Translations under genes and position numbers: made by a program
The notes under the pieces: model-generated
Told to the model about the DNA's origin: nothing
The model's input: the letters and a program-made list of their open reading frames with translations, nothing else
The model's database searches: none
In this document: piece by piece, positions 43,784-54,944 of the stretch
Layout: every line of letters starts with the position of its first letter
Position numbering within the stretch: the stretch's first letter is position 1
Assembly: GCA_949710005.1 (NCBI GenBank)
Contig: OX453283.1
Coordinates: forward strand, 25,943,135-26,007,134
Direction: 5' to 3'
DNA: 64,000 nt
Source: Ricordea florida
Lineage: Eukaryota > Cnidaria > Anthozoa > Corallimorpharia > Ricordeidae

Positions 43784-44278
43784 AGTTGAGCCTTGGACAA
43801 CAAGATTCCAGTTCCAAGCGCCCCCCCCCCCCCCCCCCATCATTTTGACGAATGTGTATTGTTGATTCTGTATTGTCGGTTCGAACTGAAATGCGACAAT
43901 GACAAAACCTAATTAGCTAATAACTTCCTTAGAGAGAACTTGTCTAATATATGCAGCGTTTCGTAGTAGTAAGCGTAAGTTTATTGGGACACGCACGGCA
44001 ATCGCGTAGGGGCGATAGCGAAATCGCAGGCTCCCTCGTGCGAGCGGAGCGAATGCAGACCCCAAAACCCAAAAGAGAGCCTGTTCACAGGCTAACTTTA
44101 CAAGTATGTGACGTTATTTCATTTAGATGATAAAGCTCTGCCTCATGCCATGGGTTTGAAATATTAGTCTTGATGGATATGTCCAGTCACTACAAAAAAA
44201 GCCTGAAAGTTTCCTTGGAGGTCCTCAATCGATAGATCATCGCCTCTTCGGCCGCTGAGAGCGATTCTTCTGATCTGG
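43784..44278. other. Repeated upstream segment, no gene recognised
   Basis: Poly-C near 43822 followed by sequence conserved in units 2 (53104-53595) and 3 (62399-62887), including GGGACACGCACGGCAAT and CTCGTGCGAGCG. Function unknown. Confidence 0.6.
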
Positions 44279-44396
44279 CGGGTAGTACGTGGTGTAAGAC
44301 CTGACCATTATGTCCCGAGCAGTAGCTGTAGTACCTGTGTTAGTTGTAGTAGTATCTCGGGACATTATAGTCACGTCTTACACCACGTACTACCCG
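44279..44396. repeat. Foldback upstream of the gene, unit 1
   Basis: 22-bp perfect arms starting CGGGTAGTACGTGGTGTAAG and ending CTTACACCACGTACTACCCG, plus an inner arm CATTATGTCCCGAG / CTCGGGACATTATAG. It lies 0.4 kb before the start codon. Confidence 0.9.
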
Positions 44397-44807
44397 TTCT
44401 GACCCTAAGCGGGCCGTTATTTTTACTTAGACTTCCCAAAGGGAGGCCCAAGGTTAAAAATGCCCTTCGAAACGAGTCCGAAAATTTACCGGAAATTCGA
44501 AAAGCCCTCGGCGAAGACGAAAGTCAACCGTTTATGGGTTTCCTGTGCCAGTGGTATAAATTTGACATTCAAACTATCGATAGATCTCGTACTTCAAACA
44601 AACAATATTTCTTTATTTTTTTTTTTTAATTTTAACTAGTCTTGATCCACCCCTGCCATCCCCTCCTATTTCACTGCTAAATCTGATTCTGGGGCACTGA
44701 ATGACACTCAGAGCAGACAAGCTGTACGCCTGCAAGATTCACATCCAGCGTCTGTTTACCCTGTACAACAGCGTACGTGTCTTGTCTACTGTGATACAGA
44801 AAGTGTG

Positions 44808-47800
44808 ATGTTGTCCAAGATTTGTTCACGGAAGCAGCAACGAGCCACAAAACTCATTATCGTTGTTCTTTTCGCTTGTTTGATTTTCCAATTCATGTTT
44901 TCTTTGCGATCAAATTTAGCTCCATCGTCGTTGCGTTATGTTAAGTCAAGTAATCATATTTCTCCTCGATTGGCAAGTGGTTTGGATGTTTCTATCTGGC
45001 GCGAGTTGTGTGGTTCAAACGTTACATACTTGCACAAATCCCCGTCTTTTCCTCATTTTCCAGACGAAAAGAAGACTATTGCTGACTTTAAAACGGACGA
45101 CAACGATACATTCTACGGGCAACAAATCCTTGGGTTTCTTCATCCACCGAAAAGCGGTTTCTTCCGCTTCGCCATTGCTTCGGACGATTCTTCGGAATTA
45201 TGGCTTAGCAACAGCGAAGATCCGAACCGAAAGCGATTGATTGCCCGGGTTTACGCTGGAGACTTGTCGGCATGGACCGTTAAGGGCGACTTGAGAAAGT
45301 ACTCCGATCAAATATCGGGTAAAGTTGAGCTTTCAGCTGAGAAGAAGTATTTTATTGAAGTCCTTCACAAGCAAGGTACTGGCCTAGGTTTTGTCGAAGT
45401 GTACTGGGCAGATCCAAGTCCACAAGCTGAGTTTATTATCATAGGCTCGGATCACCTTTCGCCTTTCTCAGCCGTCAACATGGTATCTTCGAAGGACAAA
45501 TCTTTGGAGAGTATACACGCTCCATCTAAAGACGTAGAAAAAAGCGACGAGGTTACACCTGGAAATAACTTCTTGAAATTCATTTCACTTCCTCGTCTTC
45601 CTCGGAATCAATATCTTCCATCGTGTCTTTACAACTCGAGCTTTCTTGTTCGAGAGAGCATTAATCGTTACCATGGGGTTAAACTTATGTACGGACGCGA
45701 GTCAAAGGTATTCCCTGAAGACGATACTGCAATGGGTTCTTCAAGCAAAAACGCCTGGTCAACATCCAATCCCGTCGCGGACAAAAAAACGATTGATTCA
45801 GTTGTCGATAAAATTGTCTCCTCTGTTAAACGCAAGACTTCCAAGTAAGTAAAGTATGATTATCATTTTTTGCAATCATTGATACAGTCATTTATTTTTA
45901 TCGTTTTTACAAGCTCTTTCTGTGTCCTGCCAACGTCACCCGTGGTTTATTACGCCGGTAAACCCATAGAAACTGCGGTTTATTCCTTTAAATAACGCAT
46001 GGTGTTGGACTGTTAACGTGAGTTGTCAAACATGAGATAATCACATATCAGACACTGACATGTGTCAGATATGTTACGAAGCACACATCTCGAGTATTTG
46101 ATCTTGATGTGGACTGTCGAAGGATGAATAACTCTTGAAACTGGTATTATAGCAATATTCTGAAATCAAATCATAATTTTACAGCTAAAGCATTCACATT
46201 GCGATCGTAGTTGGAACCATGGCGAAAACTGAATATCACTTTCAAATACGCGATTCCAGCTAGAACTATCTGAGACGAATCGAACGCAAAAGAAATAACA
46301 ATTACTCTCAGAAATCGAGGTAAATATTCAGTCAATATTCACCGAGTTTGAAATTAATAATTTTTTAGTATATATGGAGAGCAAATCAGATTGATCAAAA
46401 TGCCAAGATATTCTTGACTCTTTATTTCGCCAAAACCCACACACGCGCACCCCCCCCCCCCAAAAAAAAAACAAATATAATGTAACATGGGATACAAATT
46501 ATTTAAAAAATTATTAAGAAATACTAATTAGGTATGTAAGACATGGCTATGGTAAGGAAGTCTATATAGGAGCCGAGGGCTTATGGGCTGTAGACGGGAG
46601 GGTAGCTAGGGGGGTCCTGGGGTGCCCGTGCCCCCCCCCCCCCTCCTTGGTAGGCCTTCTTTTGAGCAAACAACCTGCAATATTCAGGTGGCGAAAACAC
46701 CATGACAATATCTTGGTCGTAAAAGCCATTGTTGAAACTGTAACATAAAGTAAAACATGCACGGCGTGGAGGTCGACATGACAAATTCTGGTGAGTAGTC
46801 TCTGTGACCCCCCCCCCCCTTTGAAAAACGTATCATATAATTCCTTTTTCGTAGATTATGCGCCTCGCTAACTTCATTTACTTTTTCGCTTTGTTTTTGG
46901 ACAAGCGCTCATATTCCCTGTCAAAATTTTGTGTAAACGAAAAAACAGAACATTTAAGGTGAGCGACCAGCTGTCTCGGCGAAATATGTTTTATTCTTTA
47001 AATTGTTCTCTTATTTTGAACATTAGCAAATCGATATGATATTAAAATGTCCCTTGCCCATAAACGAAAATTCTGAGGTCTGTTGAAAGAGGTTTTCATC
47101 TTTTGACCGTCCACATCAGAAAAAAATTATTTGTAAGGAGAAATCAACGAAGCGATAAGAAGCCTTAGCCTCGTCACGGTGTCTGATTTCCTTTGTCTTT
47201 CTCTTACGCATTGAGAAATTTCGCGAACTTTTGTAGATCCTGAACAGCAGATATGTCTTGAAAACGAGTGTACTGAAATATTTTTGTGGTATGTACTCAA
47301 ATCTTTGACCATTCGAACGTGTTTGTTTGTTTGTTTTGTTTTTTCTTCACGAACGAATTGTATAGCCCAGTTCAAACGTCCAACTTTTCATAAATGAAAA
47401 TGAAAATGAAAATGAGACAAATCTATTGTTTTCCGGGCGTCGATAAAAGCCTTGGCATGGAACATTCCGGAACATGCCGGAACATCCCGGAACATGAAAA
47501 AATTTTTAAAATTTTAAAAAAATAATAGCAAGAAATAAATAAGACAATAAACATACTTTATATATAACGAAAATAGACATAAATACATAAAATAAAAACG
47601 GAAAATAAAGAAAGAAAAGGAATCTGGTATCTTCTCCAAGTATAAGAAAACAATATTTTGTCGGAATCACGAGAGGATGAAGCTTTATCCTCTCTTGGTC
47701 AAAATTGATTTGCTGGGCGAGTAAGGGCAGTTCCATGCAAATGATAGTCATGATTGAGGGCTCGCCTCTTTAAAATATAGTAGATAAGGTTGCGAAGAGG

Positions 47801-50781
47801 GGAATTTTTAAGCTTTTCTCACACAGCCACCTCCTGTAATGGTTTGCCTTGAATCAAGAGAGAACCGTGACGGTTATCCATTTAACAAGAGCTTAGGGAC
47901 TACTGGCTTTGGATTTAAAAGGAAAGATTTATATTGGTGGTAGACACTATACTGTTCACAACCTCGTTCCCAGGGCTTTTCCCTAGTAGGAAAAGCCCTG
48001 GGAACGAGGTTGTACTGTTCACAGTCCCCGATTTTTAGATGGTGATTGCGGCCATCTTGGTTTCTCATGGCGAGCGAAATCTGGGGAGAGTTCCAAATGC
48101 CCCTAGAGACGGGTACTCGTTTCGTTCGCTGTACAAAACTAAGATGGCGGCAATCGGCAGGAAAATATGGGACTCTGACCAGTATAGGTAAGTTTTCTTA
48201 TTTGTTTCATACATAGACGATTTCACATGGTTTACTTGGTTGTCTAAACTAGTGTAGAGTACTGGAGAATTACAAACCAATTTCTTTCTTTCTTTAGTTT
48301 TATTTTTGCGCTCTTTAGTTATGTTTATATTTATTGTCTTATTTATTTCTCGCTATTATTTTTTTTAAATTTTAAAATTTTTTCATGTTCCTGGATTTTC
48401 CGGGATTTTCCTGGGTGTTCCGGCATGTTCCTGAATGTTCCATGTTCCGGCTTTTATCAACGCCCTTGTTTTCCCTCATTTGCATTAGATTCGGCACATG
48501 TAAAGTTCGATCTTTGAACCGGACCTAAAATTCTGATGTTTCTTGTCGTGCTTTGCTTATTTCTCACTCATCTGTCCTTTTAGGGAGATCTTTTTGAGAA
48601 GAATTCACAAAGTGCTTCAAAAATCAGACCCTGTCTACGGTGACCGGTTCTGTGTGGACCTTGAACTGGTTTTGCGGGAGAAGACAAACCAGTCTTACCG
48701 GTTTTCCGAACATGTTTATCTTCCAAAAGGCAGCGAAAGCTTATGTTTTCCCGATGGAGTCGTCTGGAATAGTAGTTCAACTGTTTATTTCATCCTTCCG
48801 GTTATGAACCAGGGAAAGTGGGTACGTCACTTTATACGACAGCTTTCCCGAGCCAGCGTATTGACCGGTGATACGAATTTCCATGTCGTAGTTATTGACT
48901 TTCATAGCAACGATATCGACATGATCCAAGCATTTAACACATCACTTCTCAGTACCAGGCACACTCTTCTTTTCTTGACGGGGAAATTTTACAAGACACT
49001 GGCGTTGAACAAGGGTGTTGACCTAGTACCCAGTCCACATGATATCGTCTTCTTGTTTGATCTTCATATAGATTTGCCCGCAGATCTCTTGGACAGCGTT
49101 AGGAAGGTTAGTGTCAACCCCGTCTCCTGGCAATCTCTTTTCCAGGGGCCTGTTTCTTGAACGACACGGTAATTGATCAGGTTCTGAAATCTCTTTTATA
49201 ATCGCAATATTCACAGCGGTGTTGCCACTGTGTTGTTACGCAACTCAATTCTACGTTACGCTGGGTTTTACGTCAAAAAATACACAAATACTCCGTAGAA
49301 TTCGACCCAAGGGGGCTCCGGGCTAGTGAAGTTATCGAGACTTTCGAGTAACAGGCCCCAGAGGCGACCTTCTCGACGGCTTGTCAAGGTACACGAGCCC
49401 TGGGAACGAGATCGGTCTCCCTGTGCCACCACCACTGCTCTGCAGGGTTTGACTAAAAACTGTAAGTAACCACAATGACTTGCCTAACAGCCATTTTCTT
49501 TTCGAGAGGTTCTCGAGCTCGTTCTGGATTCAGGATCGACATATTCGAATCAAAATTCACTAAAGTTGAATTTTGTGGAGGGAGGAAGAAAGACTCGTAA
49601 AATTCAAAGGATTTAAATGTTTTCAGTACTTATAAACTTTTACCTACATTGAGAATTGTAACATATAGGAAAGTTTTTCACTCTGACTAGGAAGAAGTAC
49701 TACTCAGATTTTTTAAATGGAAGTTTTAATCATCAATGCTTTTTCCAGAACACAATTGAAGGACGAATTGCCTTTTTTCCAGCCGTGGGTCGTTTGGACT
49801 GTGCAAGCAGCTCTGATGAACATAAGGGCTTCTGGCAACTAAATGGATACGGGCTGCTTGCTGTCTATAAATCAGATTGGATGCGATTCGGTGGTAAGAA
49901 CAACGGAAAGCTGCTCAAAATGCCATGTAATTGGTTTGATCCACAGATGTAAAATTAACAACCACACGACATAGTAAAACAAAAGTACCACAGTACAGTA
50001 CTGTTCAGTAGCTTTACAAAGAATGGTCACACTGCATGGTTTGATCCACAGATTAACAAGAAGACGCCTGAAGGCGTTTACGCGGGATGTGTTGGTTTAA
50101 AAATGCTGACGCAGTATGTTTTTTTGCTGATTGTGCGATCATGGATATCCATGGTGCAATCCAACCTGACTTGCACGTGATTCGAAGTTACAGCCAATAA
50201 AAATCACACAATTTTTTTGGGACGGGCTCGGGATACGGGAAAGTTAAAAAAACAAGGCAAATTTTTGACTCCCAAGACGACGAAAGGAATGCGCTACCGA
50301 ATTTTATACCGCGGCTGACTACGTCATCCCGCGTAAAAAGTTAGAATCACACTGTATATTAAAACAAGCAGTACCACAGTACAGTACTGTTCAGTAGATT
50401 TACAAAGAATGGTCAAACTGCATGATTTGATCCACAGATGAAAAAGTTAGAACCACACTGTATCGTAAAACAAACAGTACCACAGTACAGTACTGTTCAG
50501 TAAATTTCCAAAGAACGGTCACACTGTATTGTATTCACAGATGAAAATGTTGGAGCCACACTAGTACCACAGCACAATACGGCTCGGGATATTTCCAGAG
50601 AATGCTCATATTCCAATTTATTGTAATTCTAGGAATGGACATTGGAAGTTACAAGTACAAGTGGGGCGGTGAGGACTGGGACCTACTGGACCGTGTGTTA
50701 AATGCGCAGTTGGAAGTGGAACGAATCAAGTACCCAGGTCTCTACCATCATTACCATGCTAAACGAAACAAATGGAACTGA
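44808..50781 (+). CDS. B4GALNT3/4: PA14-domain beta-1,4-N-acetylgalactosaminyltransferase (B4GALNT3/4-like), complete, 4 exons
   Basis: Exons 44808-45844 (1037 nt), 48584-49106 (523), 49749-49893 (145), 50633-50781 (149) give 617 aa. Lengths of exons 2-4 and all intron phases equal those of the minus-strand paralogue at 22597-36133. Anchor at about residues 16-32; PA14 core with YGQQILGFLHPPKSGFFRFA and GTGLGFVEVYW; catalytic region with FLFDLHID (DLH at 505-507) and [10 protein letters not shown] (580-589). Predicted Golgi type II GalNAc transferase. The ATG at 44808 is chosen because it precedes the anchor and is conserved in the copies at 54153 and 63414; an upstream GTG is not needed. It is divergently arranged with the minus-strand paralogue, 8.7 kb apart. 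Confidence 0.93.
45845..47434. other. First part of intron 1 of the plus-strand gene
   Basis: About the first 160 bp are conserved after exon 1 of the pseudogene copy (59354-59520). Beyond that it is AT-rich with poly-C runs near 46450, 46630 and 46808. No gene recognised. Confidence 0.55.
47435..48465. mobile_element. Long-TIR foldback element with 9-bp target duplication (MULE-like)
   Basis: TTGTTTTCC flanks both sides (47426-47434 and 48466-48474). The ends are GGGCGTCGATAAAAGCC and GGCTTTTATCAACGCCC, continued inward by GGAACATGCCGGAACAT-type motifs and AT-rich arms pairing near 47500-47620 with 48270-48400. A 9-bp duplication points to the Mutator superfamily. No transposase. A smaller palindrome (47958-48013, arms ACAACCTCGTTCCCAGGGCT) is nested inside. 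Confidence 0.85.
49145..49359. mobile_element. MITE in intron 2 of the plus-strand gene
   Basis: Ends GGGGCCTGTTTCTTGAACG and TTTCGAGTAACAGGCCCC are inverted. It holds ATAATCGCAATATTCACAGCG, related to the direct repeat at 34060-34480. It starts about 38 bp after the donor of exon 2. Confidence 0.72.
49925..50555 (-). repeat. About three monomers of the 106-bp satellite in intron 3, interrupted
   Basis: The plus strand (sense strand of this gene) carries the reverse complement monomer (CAGTAGCTTTACAAAGAATG), so orientation relative to the transcript is opposite to the minus-strand paralogue. A TIR element splits the block at about 50056-50340. Confidence 0.92.
50070..50338. mobile_element. 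MITE inserted in the intron-3 satellite
   Basis: Inverted ends TTTACGCGGGATG and ATCCCGCGTAAA; satellite sequence resumes directly on both sides. It contains AATAAAAATCACAC and no coding capacity. Confidence 0.75.
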
Positions 50782-51436
50782 TGCCCGTTGGGACGCGTTT
50801 AACCATTGTGGTCTGGTAACTAGAAAGAGGTGCTCCTTCTTTGTTCCTTTCTGTTATTAGGCGTGCTTCTTGTCCTGAAACATGCGCAGTAGATGGGGAT
50901 GTTAGAGTTACTCAGTGAAAGACACAATCTCGTTTCCAAAGGCCTTGAAACGACTACCCAATTGCTGGCTAATGGGACGCGGTCTCTGTAGACAACACTC
51001 TCTGCGGCACATAAGTGCACTTGTTGGGGGATAGAAATTATATTATTATTATCATTATCATTATTATGATAACTCAAGAATATAAAATATATGGAGTAGT
51101 ATATTCTCTTAACTGCTTATTCAGAAAGGAAACGGCACTGAGTAATAAATATGGGTTATTGACCAAGTTTGTTCGCTTATCATCTTCCCAATCTCTCTTG
51201 CTAGGTCCTGATAATTTTCTAGCTTTTCCTCTTCCTTGGCCTTTACAGCTGTGTCCTATTGGACTGCTGTGTCTATTATTTGGAATGTGTGTTCTTGCTT
51301 GTTAACAACGACCAAGTCGGGTCTCCTTGCACTAATTTTGTGGTCGGTTTGGATGTTAGGATCCCATAGCAGTTTGTAGTCGTTCTCAAGGACACATTTT
51401 GGTACATGTTCAAACCATGTGTCTACTCAACTGAAT
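50782..51436. other. 3' flank of the plus-strand gene
   Basis: Sequence to about 51030 is conserved after the exon-4 remnant of the pseudogene (61364-61580). An ATT microsatellite lies at 51040-51068. No other gene recognised. Confidence 0.6.
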
Positions 51437-51525
51437 TCGGTCTGTAATCACACGAGTGATAACAAAATCGGACGACCGCACAGCGGGTGTTCGATTTGTT
51501 TATCACGAGTATGATTACGCACCGA
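51437..51525. mobile_element. Palindromic MITE related to the cluster at 15400-16060
   Basis: GGTCTGTAATCACACGAGTG / CACGAGTATGATTACGCACC arms around AAAATCGGACGACCGC. The flanking GAATTGGACGACACAAAGTC phrase also occurs near 15785. Confidence 0.78.
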
Positions 51526-51673
51526 ATTGGACGACACAAAGTCCTATTTAAAAATTACAATTCCGAGAAAAGAAGAGCCATTGCCGTTGTCACTGCACAA
51601 GGGAGAAACATTTTCCATTTTGAAGAAAACCCCAATTTAGGAGTTTGTACGTTGTTATTTCTCCCGATGGGCA

Positions 51674-52350
51674 CACAGGCGGCCCAAGCCCACAACGCAA
51701 GGAGTTTCTTTTTTTAAATCTTTATGCGAACGTTGAGCGCGCGAAACGTGACACGGTTACCGCCGACATCTACTATTACATAGCGACCGAGTTTGGTTAC
51801 AGCTCGAGCTGAGAAGCGAGATGACAATAGAAAAGACAACAAGGCATTGACGTGAGTCATTCTTATTGCAAAAATACCAAAATTTCAGCTATAATGTCGA
51901 TTACCGTTTTTCCCCATACAAACCTTTATAAATTCAAAGCGTTGTAACACAACACCACCACATACTGATGCAAATGAATATATGAAAGACCATATATTTG
52001 AACTGCGGATTAATATGTAATAACATTAATCGATAATCGCAGTCATGTACACAACTTAAGCAGCTGTGAATTTAAAGCCTGAAAAAAACTCAGGCCTGAG
52101 TTTTTTTTTTTTTTTTTCAGGCTTTAAATTCACAGCTGCTTAAGTTGTGTACATGACTGCGATGACCAATTAATGTTATCGCCACCACATACTGCAAGGC
52201 GAAGGTCACGTTTCGCGTAACCAAACTCGGTCGCTATGTAATAGTAGATGTCGGCGGTATTAAAAACCGTGTCACGTTTCGCGCGCTCAACGTTCGCATA
52301 AAGATTAAAAAAAAAAAAACTCCTTGCAATATGAGCTTGGGCCGCCTGTG
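51674..52350. mobile_element. Element with about 125-bp inverted repeats and an inner palindrome
   Basis: The left arm starts CACAGGCGGCCCAAGC and the right arm ends GCTTGGGCCGCCTGTG. The arms pair through GCGCGCGAAACGTGACACGG and ACATCTACTATTACATAGCG. A second palindrome (about 52020-52165, arms CGCAGTCATGTACACAACTT) sits in the middle. Flanks ATGGGCA and ATGTGCA suggest a 7-8 bp duplication with one mismatch, as for hAT elements. Confidence 0.78.
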
Positions 52351-52694
52351 ATGTGCAGCGTAAATATTAGGGACCGTCAATAACCAGACTCGTAACTGTA
52401 TAGCAATCTTTAATAATCTGTTACAATCACAAATCGGTAAAAATTCGGTGACGCCTCCGTGGGTTAGAGTTAAAACGAAAGGGCTCCTAGAATAGCTGAA
52501 GAAAGGACTTCCGCAAGAAGGGCAAACAACTCTGTAAAGCTCCAAGAATGAGGGAAGTAGGTAGTGACGTAATAAAGAAAAACAAATACAAGTTATAATG
52601 AGTTAAATAGTTAGCGTTAATGTTGGTTTAGGGGAGGGGTAGGTGCACGGTTGCCCAGAAACTGAACGTAACAATCTTAAACTCGGTACGTAAC
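52351..52694. other. Spacer before tandem unit 2
   Basis: Contains a half copy (about 52590-52665) of the foldback at 31482-31608. No gene recognised. Confidence 0.55.
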
Positions 52695-52827
52695 AGAGGT
52701 AGTTTTTTACAGTAAACTGGAATGAGTTTTCTTGAAGTATAAGTTCGAGTGCTCTTTTAAGACATTGTAATGGGATGGGGGATTCTCCTTCATAGAATCA
52801 CAAATTTTAAATCAAAGCGCTCAAACT
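52695..52827 (-). mobile_element. Duplicated edge of the Penelope-like fragment
   Basis: Matches 43455-43585 with a few indels, including the AATCACAAATTTTAAATC segment before the minisatellite. It marks the left edge of tandem unit 2. Confidence 0.8.
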
Positions 52828-52895
52828 TTACAAAATATCCCGAGGGGTAGTGAATCATGTAAGCCTTTACAAAATATCCCGAGATCTTCTGATCA

Positions 52896-52926
<31 letters not shown>

Positions 52927-53103
52927 ACAAACACCCCCGAGGAGATCTCGCGATATTTTGTAAAGGCTTACATAATTCACTACCCCTCGGGATATTTTTT
53001 AAAGGCTTACTTGATTCACTACCCCTCGGGATATTTTGTAAAGGCTTACAGGATTCACTACCCCTCTGGATATTTTGTAAAGGCTTACATGATTTACTAC
53101 CCG
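52828..53103. repeat. 39-bp two-orientation minisatellite, unit 2
   Basis: About two forward monomers, a junction with poly-C and a CA run (52896-52940), then about four to five reverse monomers. The forward:reverse ratio differs from units 1 and 3. Confidence 0.92.
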
Positions 53104-53595
53104 AGTTGAGCCGTGGACAGCAAGATTCCAATTCTAAGCGCCCCCATCATTTTGACGAATGTGTATTTTTGATTCTGTATTGTCGGTTCGAACTGAAATG
53201 CGAAAATGACAAAACCTAATTAGCTAATAACTTGCTTAGAGGGAACTTGTCTAATATATGCAGCGTTTCGCAATTGCCACACGTAGTAAGCGTAAGTTTA
53301 GTGGGACACGCACGGCAATTGTAGGGGCCGATCGCGATATCGCAGGCTTCCTCGTGCGAGCGGAGCGAATGCAGACCCCAAAACCCAAAAGAGAGCCTGT
53401 TCACAGGCTAACTTTACAAGAGTGTGACGCTATTTCATTAAGAAGATAAAGCTCTGTCTCATGCCTTGGGTTTGAAATATTAGTCTTGATGGATATGCCA
53501 AGTCACTACAAAAAAAGCCTGGAAGATTCCTTGGAGGTTCTCATTCGGAGTGTCATAGCCTCTTCGGCCGCTAAGAGCGATTTGTTCTAACTGGA

Positions 53596-53715
53596 CGGGT
53601 AGTACGTGGTGTAAGACCTTACCATTATGTCCCGAGTAGTAGCTGTAGTACCTGTGGTAGTTGTAGTAGTATCTCGGGACATTATATACTCAGGTCTTGC
53701 ACAACGTATTACCCG
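53596..53715. repeat. Foldback upstream of the gene, unit 2
   Basis: Same palindrome as 44279-44396; the right arm has substitutions (CTTGCACAACGTATTACCCG), so pairing is weaker. Confidence 0.88.
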
Positions 53716-54944
53716 TTCTGACCCTAAGCGGGCCGTTATTTTTACTTGGACTTCCCAAAGGGGGGCCCAAGGTTTAAAATGCCGAGCGAAACGAGTTCGA
53801 AAATTTACCGGAAATTCAAAAAGCCGTCGGCGAAGACGAAAGTCAACCGTTTATGGGTTTCCTGTGCCAGTGGTATAAATGACATTCAAACTATCGATAG
53901 ATTTCGTACTTCAAACAAACAATATTTCTTTACTTTTTTTCTTTTTAAAAATTTTGTCTAGTTCCCTGGAACTAGTGGAACTAGTCTTGATCCACCCCTG
54001 CCATCCCCTCCTATTTCACTGCTAAATCTGATTCTGGGGCACTGAATGACACTCAGAGCAGACAAACAATACGCCTGCAAGGTTCTCATCCAGCGTCTGT
54101 TTACCCTGTACAACAGTGTACGTGTCTTGTCTACTGTGATACAGAAAGTGTGATGTTGTCCAAGTTTTGTTCACGAAGGCTGCAACGAGCTACAAAACTC
54201 ATTATCGTTGTTCTTTTCGCTTGTTTGATTTTCCAATTCATGTTTTCTTTGCGATCAAATTTAGCTCCATCGTCGTTGCGTTATGTTAAGTCGACTGTGG
54301 TAATCACATTTCTCCTCGATTGACAAGTGGTTTGGATGTTTCTATCTGGCGTGAGTTGTGTGGTTCAAACGTTACATACTTGCACAAATCCCCGTTTTTT
54401 CCTCATTTTCCTGACGAAAAGAAGACTATTGCTGACTTTAAAACGGACGACAACGATACATTCTACGGGCAACAAATCCTTGGGTTTCTTCATCCACGGA
54501 AAAGCGGTTTATTCCGCTTCGCATTGCTTCGGACGATTCTTCAGAATTATGGCTTAGCAACGGCGAAGATCCGAAGCGAAAGCGATTGATTGCCCGGGTT
54601 TACGCCGGAGACATGTTGGCATGGACCATTAAGGGCGACTTGAGAAAGTACTCCGATCAAATATCGGGTAAAGTTGAGCTTTCAGCCGAGAAGAAGTATT
54701 TTATTGAAGTCCTTCACAAGCAAGGTACTGGCATAGGTTTTGTCGAAGTGTACTGGGCAGATCCAAGTCCACAAGCTGAGTTTATTATCAGAGGCTCGGG
54801 TCACCTTTCGCCTTTTTCAGCCGTCAACATGGTATCTTCGAAGGACAAATCTTTGGAGAGTATACACGCTCCATCTAAAGACGTAGAGAAAAGTGACGAG
54901 GTTACACCTGGAAATAACTTCTTGAAATTTATTTCACTTCCTCG

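Noticed and set aside
44805-44807. GTG just upstream as start of the plus-strand glycosyltransferase gene
   Set aside because: The ATG at 44808 is conserved in the other tandem copies and is the normal nuclear start; the extra codon adds nothing.
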